A DNA stretch of 64,000 nucleotides from Serripes groenlandicus (GCA_031761405.1 JASEVX010000017.1:6683668-6747667), one strand, 5' to 3'; counted from the first letter of the stretch, positions 34,912 to 46,985 are shown. Translations and numbers: made by a program. Notes: generated from the letters alone by a model not told the origin.

Positions 34912-35273
34912 AGTTTGTAGATGTGAAACCAACGCAACTCTAATTCTACATTTTCTTCAGAAATTACCTCCGTTGTTTTCTTTTGTATGCTAAATGTAAG
35001 ATGCATGTACGCCCATTTAAAAACAATAAATACGACATGGCTTACACAGCTATTGACCTGCTTGTAAATTGCCGATTGGCCTTTGCGGTTAAGACCTGTG
35101 CAACGACCCTCCCCCACACACGTGTTGGTCTGGGCTTTTTTTGTTATAGAAGCGATAAATCAATGTAGGTATCTGTTCTGGTTCAAAAACGATGTCTTAA
35201 AACTATGGCCGGCCTAGAAACCGAATTCGATAATATTTTAATAGTTAAGTCGCTACGAAAAAACGATCGGTTT

Positions 35274-35502
35274 TAACCCTTTCCAAAACATGGCAAATAT
35301 GCAACAAACGACTTTACAAACCGTAATCTAAGGAAAATATTGTTACTCTCCATAAACGAAAGTAAATATGTATTGCATATAGTTATCATTGTGAAAAAGA
35401 ATGAGGGTCGTTATGGGCATTCCGGCTCTATTGCCAGAACGTTTTCAAAAGTCGTTTGCTTCAGATGCTTCAACATTCGTCTACATCTGAGTGAGGGTTG
35501 AA
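35274..35502. mobile_element. Old TTAA MITE
   Basis: TTTTAACCCTTTCCAAAACA, CAACAAACGACTTTAC, then GTCGTTTGCTTCAGATGCTT and GAGGGTTGAATTAA. All landmarks are mutated. Confidence 0.45.
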
Positions 35503-35756
35503 TTAATGGCGAGCGTTCTTCGTCTGTAATTGATAAAAACCGTTTTCCAGATCGGATTGTTTCACTATCTTTCTTAGTAATAAAAAGGAATTTTCAACAA
35601 CAGTGGAGTCAAACATTTAACAGAGTGCAATCTAATCTTGGTCTACATTGTTCGCTACTCGTGTTTCAATTCTTAACAATGCTTACGCCATAAGACTCGA
35701 GTCTTCACTGGTCTAACGATGTAATAAGAGGCTTGTTGACAGACGCGTCTGATGTT

Positions 35757-35967
35757 TAACGTTTTCCCACTTTCAGACGTCTGCCTCTGCAGCAGACGAC
35801 TTTTGAAAACATTGTGGCAAAGGTGAAATTGCTCATGATGAGCAATTTCACCATTTGCCACAATTTTTTCAACTCTATTTAATAATTATACTGTCATAAA
35901 TTGACATTTTTGATAAAATGTTTTCAAAGTCGTCTGCTACAGATTTGTTGTATGTGGAACAGGGTTA
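35757..35967 (+). mobile_element. TTAA MITE, intermediate age
   Basis: TTTAACGTTTTCCCAC to GTGGAACAGGGTTA. The central stem GAAATTGCTCATGATGAGCAATTTC is a perfect uninterrupted palindrome, the strongest hairpin of the set. Confidence 0.65.
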
Positions 35968-36109
35968 CGAGTCGCGGATGGCGGTTTGGGGTCTTATTGC
36001 ACCTGCTTACTCAGTGGTAACTCAGGCGAGCCTGCGCATCTGTTCAATGTTACCCGATACGTTATTGACCGCCTACATGGCACATTCTGACAGAAATAAG
36101 TTAGTGTAG

Positions 36110-36870
36110 TCCTACTTGTTTGCTTTCCTGTGTTTGTTTGCCCTCGCAATCGGCTATTTAGCAATTCCTCGAGTGTTACGCCAATGTGTATTAACTATAC
36201 CATACGGGAGAGCCATTAGGACTGATTATAAGGCTCAATGGAGCTGCGTACAATAAAGTCACATGCATCAGCTCAGTCTAACATAGCCACCATTGTCCAT
36301 CTACATGTTATATTGGCATAGTTTCATATTCTAACGAAACATTCTGATAATGTAGCAGAAGACTTAGAAATCCACCAGAGAATAAAACGGAAAACCTCAG
36401 TATATAAAAGCAATTTCTCGTGTTGCCACAATGTACAAATAATGTCTGCCGCAGAGGCGTGATAACGCGTTTTTATGAAGGAAAATGTCAAATAATGCCA
36501 TAATAACCCCAAATCGCTTGACGCAGGTCGTTTGTATGCGAGCCTAGTTTAACAACAAAGGTAGCATTGCATCTCGGTTCCAATACCTTCTAGTATATAG
36601 GCGTGGAGGCAGTAAGGCTATTGGTCTAGCTTTTTGTCGGGAGATAATTTGCATGAGTGTATAACAGATAGACGAATGAAGAAAACATTGACAATATAAC
36701 GCGTAAATACATGATTACTCGGGTTAACTTATCCAGGAAGGCACATTTACTGTCGGCCACGGCGCAAGAAGTAATTGATGTAATTGCAGAACTCATGTCA
36801 TGCAGCTCAACACAGTGTCTCGCCTGTCCGAATTGACGGGCTGATCATAATGATTAATTGATCATTACAT
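36110..36870. other. No gene seen; one degraded MITE arm
   Basis: Contains AGAAGACTTAGAAATCC and GCCGCAGAGGCGTGATAACG around 36355-36485, remnants of a TTAA MITE. Otherwise unassigned sequence. Confidence 0.35.
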
Positions 36871-36877
36871 ATATGAT

Positions 36878-37091
36878 TAACCCTTTCCTACAAACAACAC
36901 ATGTGCAGACGACTTTGAAATCATCTAAAGAAAGAAATGAACAATTACTTATTATATTGAAATATCTATTGACTAGAGTTGAAAACGTAATGACAGAAGG
37001 AGAAAATGCTAATTCTCACATTGGGTACAATGTTTTCAATAGTCGTCTGCTAGGTCGGTATCAATATGCGTCTTCATGGGATACAGGGTAA
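36878..37091 (-). mobile_element. Old TTAA MITE
   Basis: TTAACCCTTTCCTACAAACA to TCATGGGATACAGGGTAA; interior pairing lost. Confidence 0.5.
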
Positions 37092-37683
37092 ATAACCACC
37101 ATAACTGTTCTATGAATCTGAATTATCATGGATAAAATTTGACGGAACCACCAATCCCCTTTAAAATAATCTTGGTGTTTTTAAGAACTTTGCAGATCGA
37201 ATACAACTAAAGAAAAGTGGATTGGTAAAACAATTCAATACTTTTGTTTTGACTTTATGTTATTATTGTTCTTAGTATATTTCATAATGTATTCTTAGAT
37301 CGACTGTAAACCCTTTTAACGCATCTGCAGCAGACTACTTTTTGTGAAATTATGGTTAAATGTGAAATTGCTCATAACGATAACAATTTCTCCATTTGCC
37401 ACAATGTTTTCAACGATTTTTTAAACATATTTTAGCTTGTAAGTTTCCAAATATTTTGCTTCAGATTTGTAAGGTGTTGTATACGGAAAAGGATTAAGTA
37501 GTAACGTGGAAACAACATTGAATAGCTAAGGACTAACCCTTTCCTATATACAACAAATCTGCAGCAGACGACTTATGGAACATTTCAATAATTGAAAGTA
37601 TAATTATTAAAACGAGTTAAAACAATGTTGAAAAAGGAGAAATTGCTCATAAGAATTTTTGAGTATCTATATATTTTCATATA

Positions 37684-37947
37684 TGAGCCGGCCCGCGAGA
37701 AAATCAACATTATTGACTCTGCGTAAAGTATCGACCCTGATCAGCCTAAGCATGCCGCGCAGGCTTACACGGATAGACACTGTTCGCCTCCTGTGGATTT
37801 TCTGTTTCAGGAATCATTACTCTATACCTCTATCCCTCTGAGACGGAATGTGTCGGCCCGGATCAGTATGTTCGGACTGCGCAGGCTGATCTGGATCGAT
37901 AAATTAAGCAGAGGCCAAAATGTTGAATTTCTCGCGGGACGGCTCAT
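37684..37947. mobile_element. Fold-back element, family 2, full length
   Basis: TGAGCCGGCCCGCGAGAAAA to TTCTCGCGGGACGGCTCA with the interior words GCCTCCTGTGGATTTTCTG and GAGACGGAATGTGTCGGC. It interrupts an older TTAA MITE (left arm 37533-37650, right arm GTTTCCGAAGTCTGCTGCTG after 37949). Confidence 0.78.
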
Positions 37948-38375
37948 TTGTTTCCGAAGTCTGCTGCTGAGTTGTTGTATGTGTCAAAGTGTTAGGATTC
38001 TATCAATAGTTCATCTAAACTAAATTACTATAATATCATATAATTATTAATGATTTATTCCGTCATTTATATAAAGAGTATCCATATTTGTTCATATATG
38101 TTTCCGAAGTCCACTGCTGATTTGTTGTATGTGTCAAAGGGTTAGGATTCTAAAACTCCGAGTCAGTTAATGGGGCATTCAAAAACAAATGTATACTGAA
38201 TTGAACTGGCTAAGTAGCCAGTTACGCGAGTATTGTTTTTTGCTTGTCAGACACTGTCATTCAGTCACGAGTCATTATCATTAAACATATGTAAACTTTG
38301 ACGTTCTAATTACCCCTAATGAACGATGATGTAACACGTTCGCCAATAACGTCATGTACGTGACAGTGACGCCTG

Positions 38376-38383
38376 TATATAAG
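38376..38383 (+). promoter_or_regulatory. TATA box of Tyr/Gly-rich peptide gene A
   Basis: TATATAAG, preceded within 60 bp by CAATAACGTCATG and ACGTGACAGTGACG (CRE/AP-1-like half-sites). The same box and motifs are kept in copy B. Transcription probably starts near 38407. Confidence 0.6.
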
Positions 38384-38406
38384 GACGCCATCGTACAAGT
38401 TCGTAC

Positions 38407-38456
38407 ATTGTTTCAGGAATTGTGCTTAGAAGGGACAGTAAATTAGAAAATAACTG
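38407..38456 (+). other. Inferred non-coding exon 1, peptide gene A
   Basis: CATTGTTTCAGGAATTGTGC ... TAACTG|GTAAGT. Conserved with copy B (49 of about 52 bases by eye), unlike the surrounding intron indels. Start is estimated from the TATA box. Confidence 0.55.
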
Positions 38457-39393
38457 GTAAGTTTTTAATTATCATATATTTTCTGTATTTTCATAATTTA
38501 TTATTTTCGTTATTTCTTGTCTTGTATCATTGTAACCGCTTTTACTTGTATTTCCCTCTGTCAATAAGTTACAAATCATTATTTAAAATCAATGTTTATA
38601 TATATAGTCTCCATTGATAGTAGTTTGTGTATGTATTAGTTATATTGTTGTGGATTAAAACTTTTAGTAGTGTCCACATCGCAAACTAGTCTAAAGTGAT
38701 TCAGCTGAGAGAAGGCTTGACTGGGGGAAAAAATTAACCTTATTATCTCAGTATGTGGATATAACATTTAATATCAACATCTCGATAGTAACTTTCGATT
38801 GTTCTTTGTACATGTATCTGGCATAAAAAGACGAATATTTCCCCCTTTGTGTATCTTTCTATTCCAACCACATACACATAGCTTTTATGTTATTATTCCA
38901 CGATGTGATAGAAATATGTCAACCCTGCAGGGGAAAGGACATTACCGTAATGAGTGTATTCTGTTTCTGCTTCAAATATTAAACTGTCTGGGGATTTTAA
39001 TGTATTTAAATTGTGTATTATGTGCAATAAAAACACAGTTTCTAGAAATAACTGAGGTAGTGGTCACATCATCGAAAGCATTATCTTCAGATGGAGATTG
39101 TTAAAGACGACAGGAAAAGAAAAAGAAAAGAAATGTAATATATTAAGAGGATGTATTTCAACAAAGCAGACTGTCCGTGTTCGTGTAGAATTTAGACAAA
39201 ATATTGTATCATGGTCAACATACTTGATCCTAAGATTACACCAAGTATCTCAATGTACTTGTGCTGCTTTTCCTGTTCTGTAATGTATATGTTGACATTT
39301 CACGCCTTCATTGTTCATGTTCATGAGTTGATAATACAGGACAGAAAAGCGAATTTGATCTATATCTATTGTATTATTTTACAGAAAAGAAAG

Positions 39394-41094
39394 ATGTTCA
39401 TCCGACTCCTACTGTTTGTTGCGGTTGCCCTTGTCTGCATGACCTTGACACAAGCCTCTCCATATCATTCCTACGGACGCACTTTCTACAGACCTATGTA
39501 TAGAAGTTATCATATGCCCTATTATAGTGAGTATCTACAATCATATCTTCTAGAATTGTTTTCATCTTTTAAACCCTTTCTCACTTATAGTGTTTGTTGA
39601 CGCCTCTGCAGCAGACGACTTTTGAAATCAGTGTGCTGAAAGGAGAAATTGGTCATAATGAGCAATTTGTCCTTTTGACACAACAATTTCAACTTTATTT
39701 AATAATTAAACTCTCATTTATAGAGATTTTTCACGTTTTTGTGCCAATATGTTTTCAAAGTCGTGTGGTGCGGATTTGTTGTGTGGTGGGAAAAGCTAGT
39801 CAATTTAATGGACCCAAACGAGCACCGCCATTAAACCGAATACTTGATTCACGTTTTAGGTTTAATCATCATTTCTAACATATAACAAATCTGCGTTAGA
39901 TGACTTTGAACTATCTACACAAAAATATCGAAAATATTTATAAGTAAGAAGGATACTTACTGAATAGATATGAAAACAAGATTGGTAAAATGAGAACTTG
40001 AATTGTTATTTATCAGCTATACCTCCCTTTGTTACATTGTTTTCAAATATCGTCGACTGCGTGTGTGTCAAAATGCGCCTCTATGTTGGAAATGGTCCAT
40101 AAACGTGTAATAACAGACATTATTGCACTGTTATTAACTATGAACTGTTAATTAAAAAATATCAATTAATAATAGACGGGTATTTCTAGTGCTCAGTATT
40201 GATGTGAGGGGTATTCAAAATGTATTACGTATTAGTGAACATGTTGTTTTCTAGAGAACGTTCGGTGGTAATCTTTTCGCAAAATATCAAAGTTCATCTT
40301 TGATGATCATCTTTGATGCAATCATAGTGATACCAAGCAGGCCATTTAGTATACGACCTGCTGAAAGTCGAAGTTAGGCATTTCCCACATATAATAAATC
40401 TAAAGCAGACGGCCTTTTAACTATTTCCCACATATAATAAATCTAAAGCAGACGGCCTTTTAACTATTTCCCACATACAACAAATCTGTAGCAGAGGACT
40501 TTGAATTTATTTTGGCAAGAATATGAAAAATCCCAGTAAATGAAAGTAGTATAATCAAGCTAGAGTTGAAAACATTGTCGTGAAGGGAGAAATTGCTCAT
40601 TATGAGCAATTTCTACTTTTACAACAATGGTTTTTTAAAAGTCGTCTGCTTCAAAGGATTCAGAAATCGTCTGCATGTGGGAAAATGTTAGAGATTTCGG
40701 AAACTGTGAAAATCCTCTATGAATGAAAATATATTCATGGGACTTTTATAGAGTTGAGAACATTGTGATTAATTTCTACGTTTGTCACGTTGTTTTCAAA
40801 AGTCGTCTGCTGCTGCAAACGGCGTCTGTATGGTTGGAAATTGTTAATTAAATAAACCTTAGGCCTATGCTTCAAAAATATTATTTAATCAATTCGCTAG
40901 CAAATGAGCGGCGATCGGCGAAAATCAACCTAAGTCTTTTGCGACCAGCGTAGATCCAGATCAGCCATAATAATGTTAATGTTGGATTTCCTTAAACACA
41001 GCTCATAAAGATATGTCCGTGATTCATTTCAGCCTATGGTGGTGGAGACTATAACGATGACAACGGTTACGGCGGATGGAATGGCTGGGATTAG
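39394..41094 (+). CDS. Tyr/Gly-rich secreted peptide A (64 aa)
   Basis: Joining 39394-39526 and 41033-41094 (acceptor TTTCATTTCAG, donor TTATA|GTGAGT; upstream acceptor TATTTTACAG at 39375-39384) gives 64 residues. Residues 1-21 are a signal peptide (MFIRLLLFVAVALV..., cleavage after TQA). The mature 43 residues hold 10 tyrosines: a basic half SPYHSYGRTFYRPMYRSYHM and an acidic Gly half YGGGDYNDDNGYGGWNGWD with two tryptophans. It has no cysteine after cleavage. Such composition is seen in secreted matrix, byssus and shell peptides of molluscs and in some antimicrobial peptides; the role is unknown. AATAAA at 41250 lies 156 bp past the stop. The paralogue is at 51065. Intron 2 (1.5 kb) contains TTAA elements. 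Confidence 0.78.
39567..39800 (+). mobile_element. TTAA MITE in intron 2 of peptide gene A
   Basis: TTTTAAACCCTTTCTCAC to GGTGGGAAAAGCTAG. Stem TTGGTC-ATAAT-GAGCAA with one mismatch. Absent from the equivalent part of copy B. Confidence 0.6.
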
Positions 41095-41249
41095 ACGGCG
41101 TTAGTAAACAACTTCCGGGAGGATCGGTCTCAATCGTGTATCATCGTAAATCTCCGTGCATGATCGGAAGGCGCTTGTTTTTGCTGCTTCGACAGTATAT
41201 TTCTCACACAAATATCTTATGTAATCTTTTTATATACTTGTTATGAAAG

Positions 41250-41255
41250 AATAAA
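41250..41255 (+). terminator. Polyadenylation signal, peptide gene A
   Basis: AATAAA in GAAAGAATAAACAATAACTG, conserved in copy B. Confidence 0.7.
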
Positions 41256-41339
41256 CAATAACTGATGTATCTATATAGTTTATCTTTATATATAACCATA
41301 CACGTGCCTAGCAAGGGTTTGTACTCCAAACTTAGTTAA

Positions 41340-41880
41340 TTTGAAACGGTTTGAAACATATTCTTTATTTGCCATATCTGGGATCTCAAAATATGGCAAC
41401 ACCTGATAAGAGAAAAAACCTCTTTGACATGAACAGTGTACAGTCAAACATGTTTTAAAAGTTTCAAGTTGATGTGACCAACAATGCCATATATAGTGTT
41501 TACAAGATTTTTCTCAAAATTGACCTAGTGACCTAGTTTTTGACCAGACATGACCTATAGTCAAACTTAGCCAAGATATTACCAAGAAAACTATTCTGTC
41601 AAATTGTCAATATGCTCAAGTTAAAAGTACGGTCTCCCAGAGTGTTCACACGATTTTTCTTCAATTTGACTGTGCGACCTGGTTTTTGGCCTCGCATGAC
41701 TCAGTTTCGAACATGGTCAAACTTTGATGGAGATGTATCTTCTGATAAACTTGCATGAGGATTGGATGCAAAATGTTGCCTGTAGAGTGTTCATAATGAA
41801 ACTGTTGACGACGTATGACGGACAAAATGTGATCACAATAGCTAACACGGAGGACGTTGTCCTCAGGTGAGCTAAAAGCT
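41340..41880. repeat. Dispersed repeat ending CAGGTGAGCTAAA, copy A
   Basis: Degenerate tandem units with ACAAGATTTTTCTCAAAATTGACC and CTTCTGATAAACTTGCATG, ending GGACGTTGTCCTCAGGTGAGCTAAAA. Related in its end to the element at 18016. Also present in copy B at 52060-52575. Confidence 0.6.
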
Positions 41881-42018
41881 AAAAGCCCAATGTGATTGTA
41901 ACATTTTTTACCATCCAAAAATGTCCATTGGTCATTGTATGTTAACTTTATGTGTCAATATCAGTGTTATTTTCTGGTGAACGCGCCTCTAGCCCAGATT
42001 ATGTCAGTAAGATTCCTG

Positions 42019-42245
42019 TTAACCCTTTCCCACAAACAGTAAATCTACAGCAGACGACATTGAACATATCTACTAAAAAAGATGGAAAATTTACAATTGT
42101 AGGCCTCCTTACTGAAAAAAGTTGAAAACACTGAGGCAAAAGGAGAACTTGCTCGTTTTGAGCAATTCCTCCTTTTGTCACGATGTTTTCAAAAGTCGTC
42201 TGCTGCAGATGCGTCAAAATGCGTCTATAGGTGGGAAACTGTTAA
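42019..42245 (-). mobile_element. TTAA MITE with a paralogous empty site
   Basis: Flanked by TTAA at 42019-42022 and 42242-42245. Ends CCCTTTCCCAC and GTGGGAAACTG, stem TTGCTC-GTTTT-GAGCAA. The other duplicate reads CCTGTTAATTGAAGAG at 52672-52687, a single TTAA with no element. Confidence 0.88.
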
Positions 42246-42879
42246 TTGAAGAGATCGACTAATAAATTCAGCGCTCTTAAATGTTATTAAATCTTCGTGC
42301 ATAGATAATCTTGTGTTGAACGTATGGGAAGGCACCTTAATCAAATGCTGCTTCTGTAATTGTCGCGTAAATGCTTTATTCACATTTTGAAAATTATAAA
42401 TGTGATGTCACAGGTACCTTATTTTAGCCCAGGTGTTTGTGTTTTGTACAGGGTTGATTTCCTTAGGGTGTACCGCCATTTTTGTTGTCGACAGACATCC
42501 GTTCTAGTGTCAACAAACTACACAATTTATACACGGTTTTTCGGAGTTACTAAGTTACTTTTAACACAGGCAGATCCGCAGAAACAAAGTTCCGCCGAAA
42601 CAAATAGTTATAAGCGAAGTAATTTTCATACCAAACAGATGATGTGACCAAAGCACTGAATACAAACACAATCATCCAACAAGTAATTTCAGTACTTTGA
42701 TTTAAAACAGTTGTCAAACAATATCACTATCAAAACGAGCAATTTCTCATTTTCCTCAATTATTTTTTCGCCGTATCAAACTGAAATCATCCAACTTGTT
42801 GATACATCTATCCAAAAACATATGAATGTCTGTTTTTCATATGACCTTGTGTCGAGCTGCAATAGTACCGTCAATACCA

Positions 42880-42990
42880 GCGCTATCAATCCATGAGTTT
42901 TGAGTTTGAAATGATCTCAGCTCGGTCATTCATTCTTTCAGAGTATTGTACTTGCGGCAATCATCTTCCACTGTTATGCTGACAGTTTGG
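42880..42990 (+). mobile_element. Degraded SINE fragment, copy A
   Basis: Box-B-like GAGTTTTGAGTTTGAAATGA...CTCGGTCATTC, then CAATCATCTTCCACTGTTATG. Matches the fragment at 53190-53300 in copy B. Confidence 0.45.
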
Positions 42991-42995
42991 TGAGA

Positions 42996-43243
42996 TATGA
43001 GCCGTTCCACGAGAAAACCAACATTATGGATTCTGCGTTATGTATCGACCCAAATCAGGCTAATCCGGGCCGATATAGTCCGTCCAAGGGGGAAAGAGGT
43101 ATAGAGTAATGATTCCTGAAACAGATTATCCACAGGTGGCGAAAATTGTCTGTCCGGGTTAGCCTGCGCGGCATGCTTATGCTGACCCCGGTCGATGCTT
43201 TACGCAGAGTCCACAATGTTGGTTTTCTCGCGGGACGGCTCAT
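42996..43243. mobile_element. Fold-back element, family 2, copy A
   Basis: TGAGCCGTTCCACGAGAAAA to TTTTCTCGCGGGACGGCTCA. Present at the same place in copy B, so inserted before the duplication. Confidence 0.78.
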
Positions 43244-43408
43244 TTATAAAAAAAATATCACTGGAAAAATGTGTATGATTATCATTTTTATTCTTCCTGT
43301 CTCAATTAAAAAAAATAAAAGTCGTAAAATCATAACTGTCAACATAACAATTCACACATAGCTATTTATAGAAATTATAGTATAATCATCTACAGAATTA
43401 CTGAGCTT

Positions 43409-43634
43409 TAACCCTTTCCACCATGCAGATGCTTTCTGACGCCTCTGCAGCAGACAAGTTTTTGAAAACAATGTGGCAAATGGTGATATTGTGTATACTG
43501 ATCAATTCTTCCATTTGCCACATTGTTCTCAATTCTTTTCAATTATACTTTCGTTTAAAGAAATGTTTCATATTTCTGTGGGTATGTTTTCAAATACATC
43601 TGCTGCAGAATTTTTCGTATCAGGGAAAGGGTAT
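43409..43634 (+). mobile_element. TTAA MITE predating the duplication, copy A
   Basis: TTTAACCCTTTCCACC to CAGGGAAAGGGTATA. Shared with copy B at 53752. The central pairing is replaced by ATTGTGTATACTGATCAAT. Confidence 0.65.
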
Positions 43635-44170
43635 ATAAGTTCATATCAAGGTATCGGATATATTTAACAACTTGTAGAAGTAAACAGAACACTGTAAGAT
43701 AGACTCTTTCAAGCATAAATCAAATCTGCAGCAGACGACTTTGAAAACATCTGTGAACAAAGACCAGATTGATGTCTTCCCATTGATGGTCTGTATACAC
43801 AACTTCCACTGTACTCTGTGCATAATGAAACAGTCAGAAAAAAAGTTCAACTAACGTTATATTGATATCATTATACATAAAACGCATATACTACCTGGGA
43901 CAAGACCTTAAATTATATATGACCATTTCCTTGTTTAATTGCATGATCTTATTAACTTCAACAACAATAAATATATATATATATCAATCAAATTTTTTCT
44001 TCCATTCACTTATATACAGAACAAACTTCAGACAATTTGCCATGAGTGTAGCTCCAGATCAAATCACTACCCACACAATTTGGTCTGGCGCTGTTTGCCA
44101 ATTAATCATAGAAGAGTCAAGAAATGTTTCGCTGTCAATTTTCATCAGATTACTACAGAAAAACTTCTAT

Positions 44171-44368
44171 TAAACCTTTTCCACATATAGACGCTTTCTG
44201 ACGCCTCTGCAGCAGACGGCTTTTTGAAAACTTGGCAACAACTTTTGTCACTATGTTTTCAACTCTATTCAATTATTGTTCTTTTCATTTAAAGGGATTT
44301 TCTGTGCTTTTGCCTAGATGTTTTCAAAGTCGTCTGCTGCAGATTTGTTGTATATGGGAATGGGTTAA
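44171..44368 (+). mobile_element. TTAA MITE, central deletion, copy A
   Basis: TTAAACCTTTTCCACATATA to ATGGGAATGGGTTAA. The hairpin between CTTGGCAACA and ACTTTTGTCAC is missing, although copy B (54821) retains it, so the deletion followed the duplication. Confidence 0.68.
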
Positions 44369-44559
44369 AACAAAATCCACACACAAATCTACATCCCAAT
44401 ACAGGTGACATGAAGGTGATCCCATGTTTTTATAGTAATTGCTTTTGTAGCATTTTCCCATGACTTTTGAAAACATTGTAGCAAAAGGAGAAAATGATCA
44501 TAATGAGCAATTTCTCCTTTAACCACAGTATAATTTTTAACGAATTATTTTTTCTCAAA

Positions 44560-45159
44560 AAATATATGAGTTAACGCGACGCTCTGAGATTTTGACCTTT
44601 ACAATTCCGCGTTCCGTTAAACTACACCTTTGCTGAAAATAGTCCTAGTATTTTTTTCCGATATTGCAGAACTTCGATGTGTTATTTAAATGAAGTGAAG
44701 TCATATTTAAACTATCGAATCAACACAGAGAATCAATTCTCAAGAGAATATCAAATTAATGATAAAGGTATATATTTCATGTGTCTGTAGCATGTATGAA
44801 TTTCGAGTTGTACCCCCATTGACTAGTGAGTGACGTAGTTTACAGGTGCCCAGTATGTAACGCTAGCAAACCTGACCTTCGACCCAACGTTGAAGAGCAA
44901 TGTATCTGCAGAGCTCCAGATAAGGTGCGTGAATACATGATCACGCATTAAAATGCAGGAAAAACGAATGAAAATATTTGCTGTTCGTCGTATCACGCAT
45001 TTAAACCCGGAATAACAAATATCATTTTTTTTCTCTGCGCGTCCATTTAATCGTAAGACAAAATGAAAGTGACTTATTTCCAGAGAAATCCCGTTCGTTA
45101 AATATAATCGCGGTCGAATAAATTACCCTAACACCGTATGTAATTCACCTTGGTATAAT
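44560..45159. other. No repeat seen; possible promoter region
   Basis: Sequence without MITE or SINE words upstream of the small ORF at 45205. Contains AGTGACGTAG at 44830 and many AT runs; no definite TATA box. Confidence 0.3.
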
Positions 45160-45204
45160 TTGACACTTCACGAGTTCTCAAGCTTCGAAATTGATACACA
45201 AATA

Positions 45205-45432
45205 ATGTCTGTTCACGGGTCTGCACAACCAATTAAACCTGGTTCGTTATTAAAATATATCAAAATGGAAGAACTCCTGAGTTCTGAAATAGCAGATGAC
45301 ATTTTTAATCATTTAATCGATGACGTAGTAAATAAACAACAGCCAATTAAAAGAAAACATCATGAAAAAGTGTCCCCCCAAAAAAACTATCGATCTTTGG
45401 ATACGGGAGTTTCCGTGATTGATTTTGACTGA
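45205..45432 (+). CDS. Small hypothetical protein (75 aa; 90 aa from upstream ATG)
   Basis: From ATG 45205 (an in-frame ATG is at 45160) to TGA 45430. The protein begins MSVHGSAQPIKPGSLLKYIK, continues with an acidic helix MEELLSSEIADDIFNHLIDDVV, then a basic cluster QQPIKRKHHEKV that could be a nuclear localisation signal, and ends LDTGVSVIDFD. AATAAA follows 57 bp after the stop at 45489, which supports a real single-exon gene or a terminal exon. No signal peptide, no membrane segment, no family I recognise. Confidence 0.48.
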   Translation: MSVHGSAQPIKPGSLLKYIKMEELLSSEIADDIFNHLIDDVVNKQQPIKRKHHEKVSPQKNYRSLDTGVSVIDFD

Positions 45433-45488
45433 TGAAGTTATCTATTTTGTCTTTTCTTCCCTAGTAATACACAATGTGTCCCTCAAAT

Positions 45489-45494
45489 AATAAA
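45489..45494 (+). terminator. Polyadenylation signal after the 75-aa ORF
   Basis: AATAAA in CAAATAATAAAGTTCATC, correctly placed for the ORF ending at 45432. Confidence 0.5.
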
Positions 45495-45499
45495 GTTCA

Positions 45500-46560
45500 T
45501 CAAGATTAAGTGATTTACCAATATTATTTAATATTGAATTCGCATACCAATGAATCATTCTGGAGACCTGACTTTAACCCATCGGAAGGGTCTGTTAGGT
45601 GTGTTCAGTAAGAATAGAGTTGTTAAAACATTAAAAATAACCTTTAGTAAAGCAAGCATTTTGGACGAATTTGAAGTTGTACAAACAATTGATTTCATTG
45701 TATAATGACTTGCATATGGAATAGACCCCCAAAACCAGGGACGTAGACAAATCACAATAGTTCACACTATAAGGCGATCAAACATAAGCCGTTTGAGATA
45801 TACAGACATAAAATCAATTTGATATGAGTCTAGAAAGTAACTTATTTTGTCTTGAAATGCATTGTATACTTAAGTAGTTAAAGGGAGGTAATTAAACAAG
45901 ATTTATTAACATGAATAAAATGTTTTTTAAAGTAAATTGTAAATTCAATATTATGCAGTAAAAGGAACAAATGCTTAAATTTAGCAATTTTTCACTTTCT
46001 AATAATGCTTCCTGCAGTATCATCAACATGTTGTCATGAGCATTTCTCTCTTTTAAATGTACTCTTTTGTGTTCATGGATACACAGCAAGTGTATATTGT
46101 TAAGAGTTTTTAATTTACTGTTTAAACTGTTACATGGATACATAGGCAGTGGAATGCCTATTTAAGGTTAGAAGCATAATACGTAAGTTAAAAACATGTT
46201 GACCTTCCTTATTTTGGGGTGATGGGCTTCCTGTAGTGATTCACTCTTTAATAATTATTTTAGGGAGTGAAACATATTTGACCAAAGTAACTATCTGGAG
46301 CTCTGTATCACAGAGATGCCAACATATTTGTGGAAGTATCGTTGTGCATTTTTATTTGTTTCCTTAAGATGATCGTAGAAAAATGAAATGACAAATAACA
46401 CTTAAACGCACACAGGGAAATCTCACCGTTTTGTCTCCGTTTCCAACTTGAAAACGATGTTCTAATTATAGACCATTCATTTATATTTATCAGCCATTCG
46501 GGCAAAGATGCGCGTCAAAATGCTTGTTTTATCAAGAAAAGCGTCTATTTGTGGGAAAGG
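45500..46560. other. No gene seen
   Basis: Unassigned AT-rich sequence. A lone MITE right arm (GCGTCTATTTGTGGGAAAGG) ends at 46564. Confidence 0.35.
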
Positions 46561-46749
46561 GTTAAGTATGCATGTCATTATCTATTTTTGTTACCATCTG
46601 CAACATGTTTGTCATGATGCATTTGATTTATCAGGGATAAGCCAATCATATATTCATACCATTACAGTATTGGGACATTTATAACATATTTATGTATTTA
46701 TACTTTTCACATTTTTAACATAAAATTGTTTTGCACATTTCAGATAGTA

Positions 46750-46985
46750 AAGCCTTTACCCCATGTAGAGGCTGTCTGATGACATTGCTGAAGACATCTT
46801 TAGAACACATTTTGACTGAAGTAGAACTTGCTCAATGCAAGCAATTCCAATTTTCCCATAATATTTTCTTCCCCTTTTCCATGTGTTATACCTCAATTTA
46901 TAGAGATTTTTATATATTTTTTGCAAAGATATGTTCAAAGTCGTCTGCTGCAGATGTGTTGTATGAAAGTATGAAAGCGTTAATT
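46750..46985 (+). mobile_element. Very old TTAA MITE
   Basis: Landmarks AAAGCCTTTACCCCATGTAG, TTGCTC-AATG-CAAGCAA and AAGTCGTCTGCTGCAGATGT are in the right order and spacing, but both ends are eroded (right end GCGTTAATT). Confidence 0.5.

Larger units (their letters stand above)
38045..44440. repeat. Segmental duplication, copy A
   Basis: Matches 49725-55105 in order and orientation, from TCATTTATATAAAGAGTATC to CAGGTGACATGAAGGTGATC. It carries promoter, exons, introns, 3' flank and several repeats. Copy A has an extra TTAA MITE at 42019 and a longer intron 2; copy B has about 290 bp near 54.1 kb that A lacks. Confidence 0.85.

Noticed and set aside
34346..35117. Poly-Val/Thr/Ser and poly-Met frames
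   Set aside because: Products of (ACT)n and (GAT)n microsatellites.
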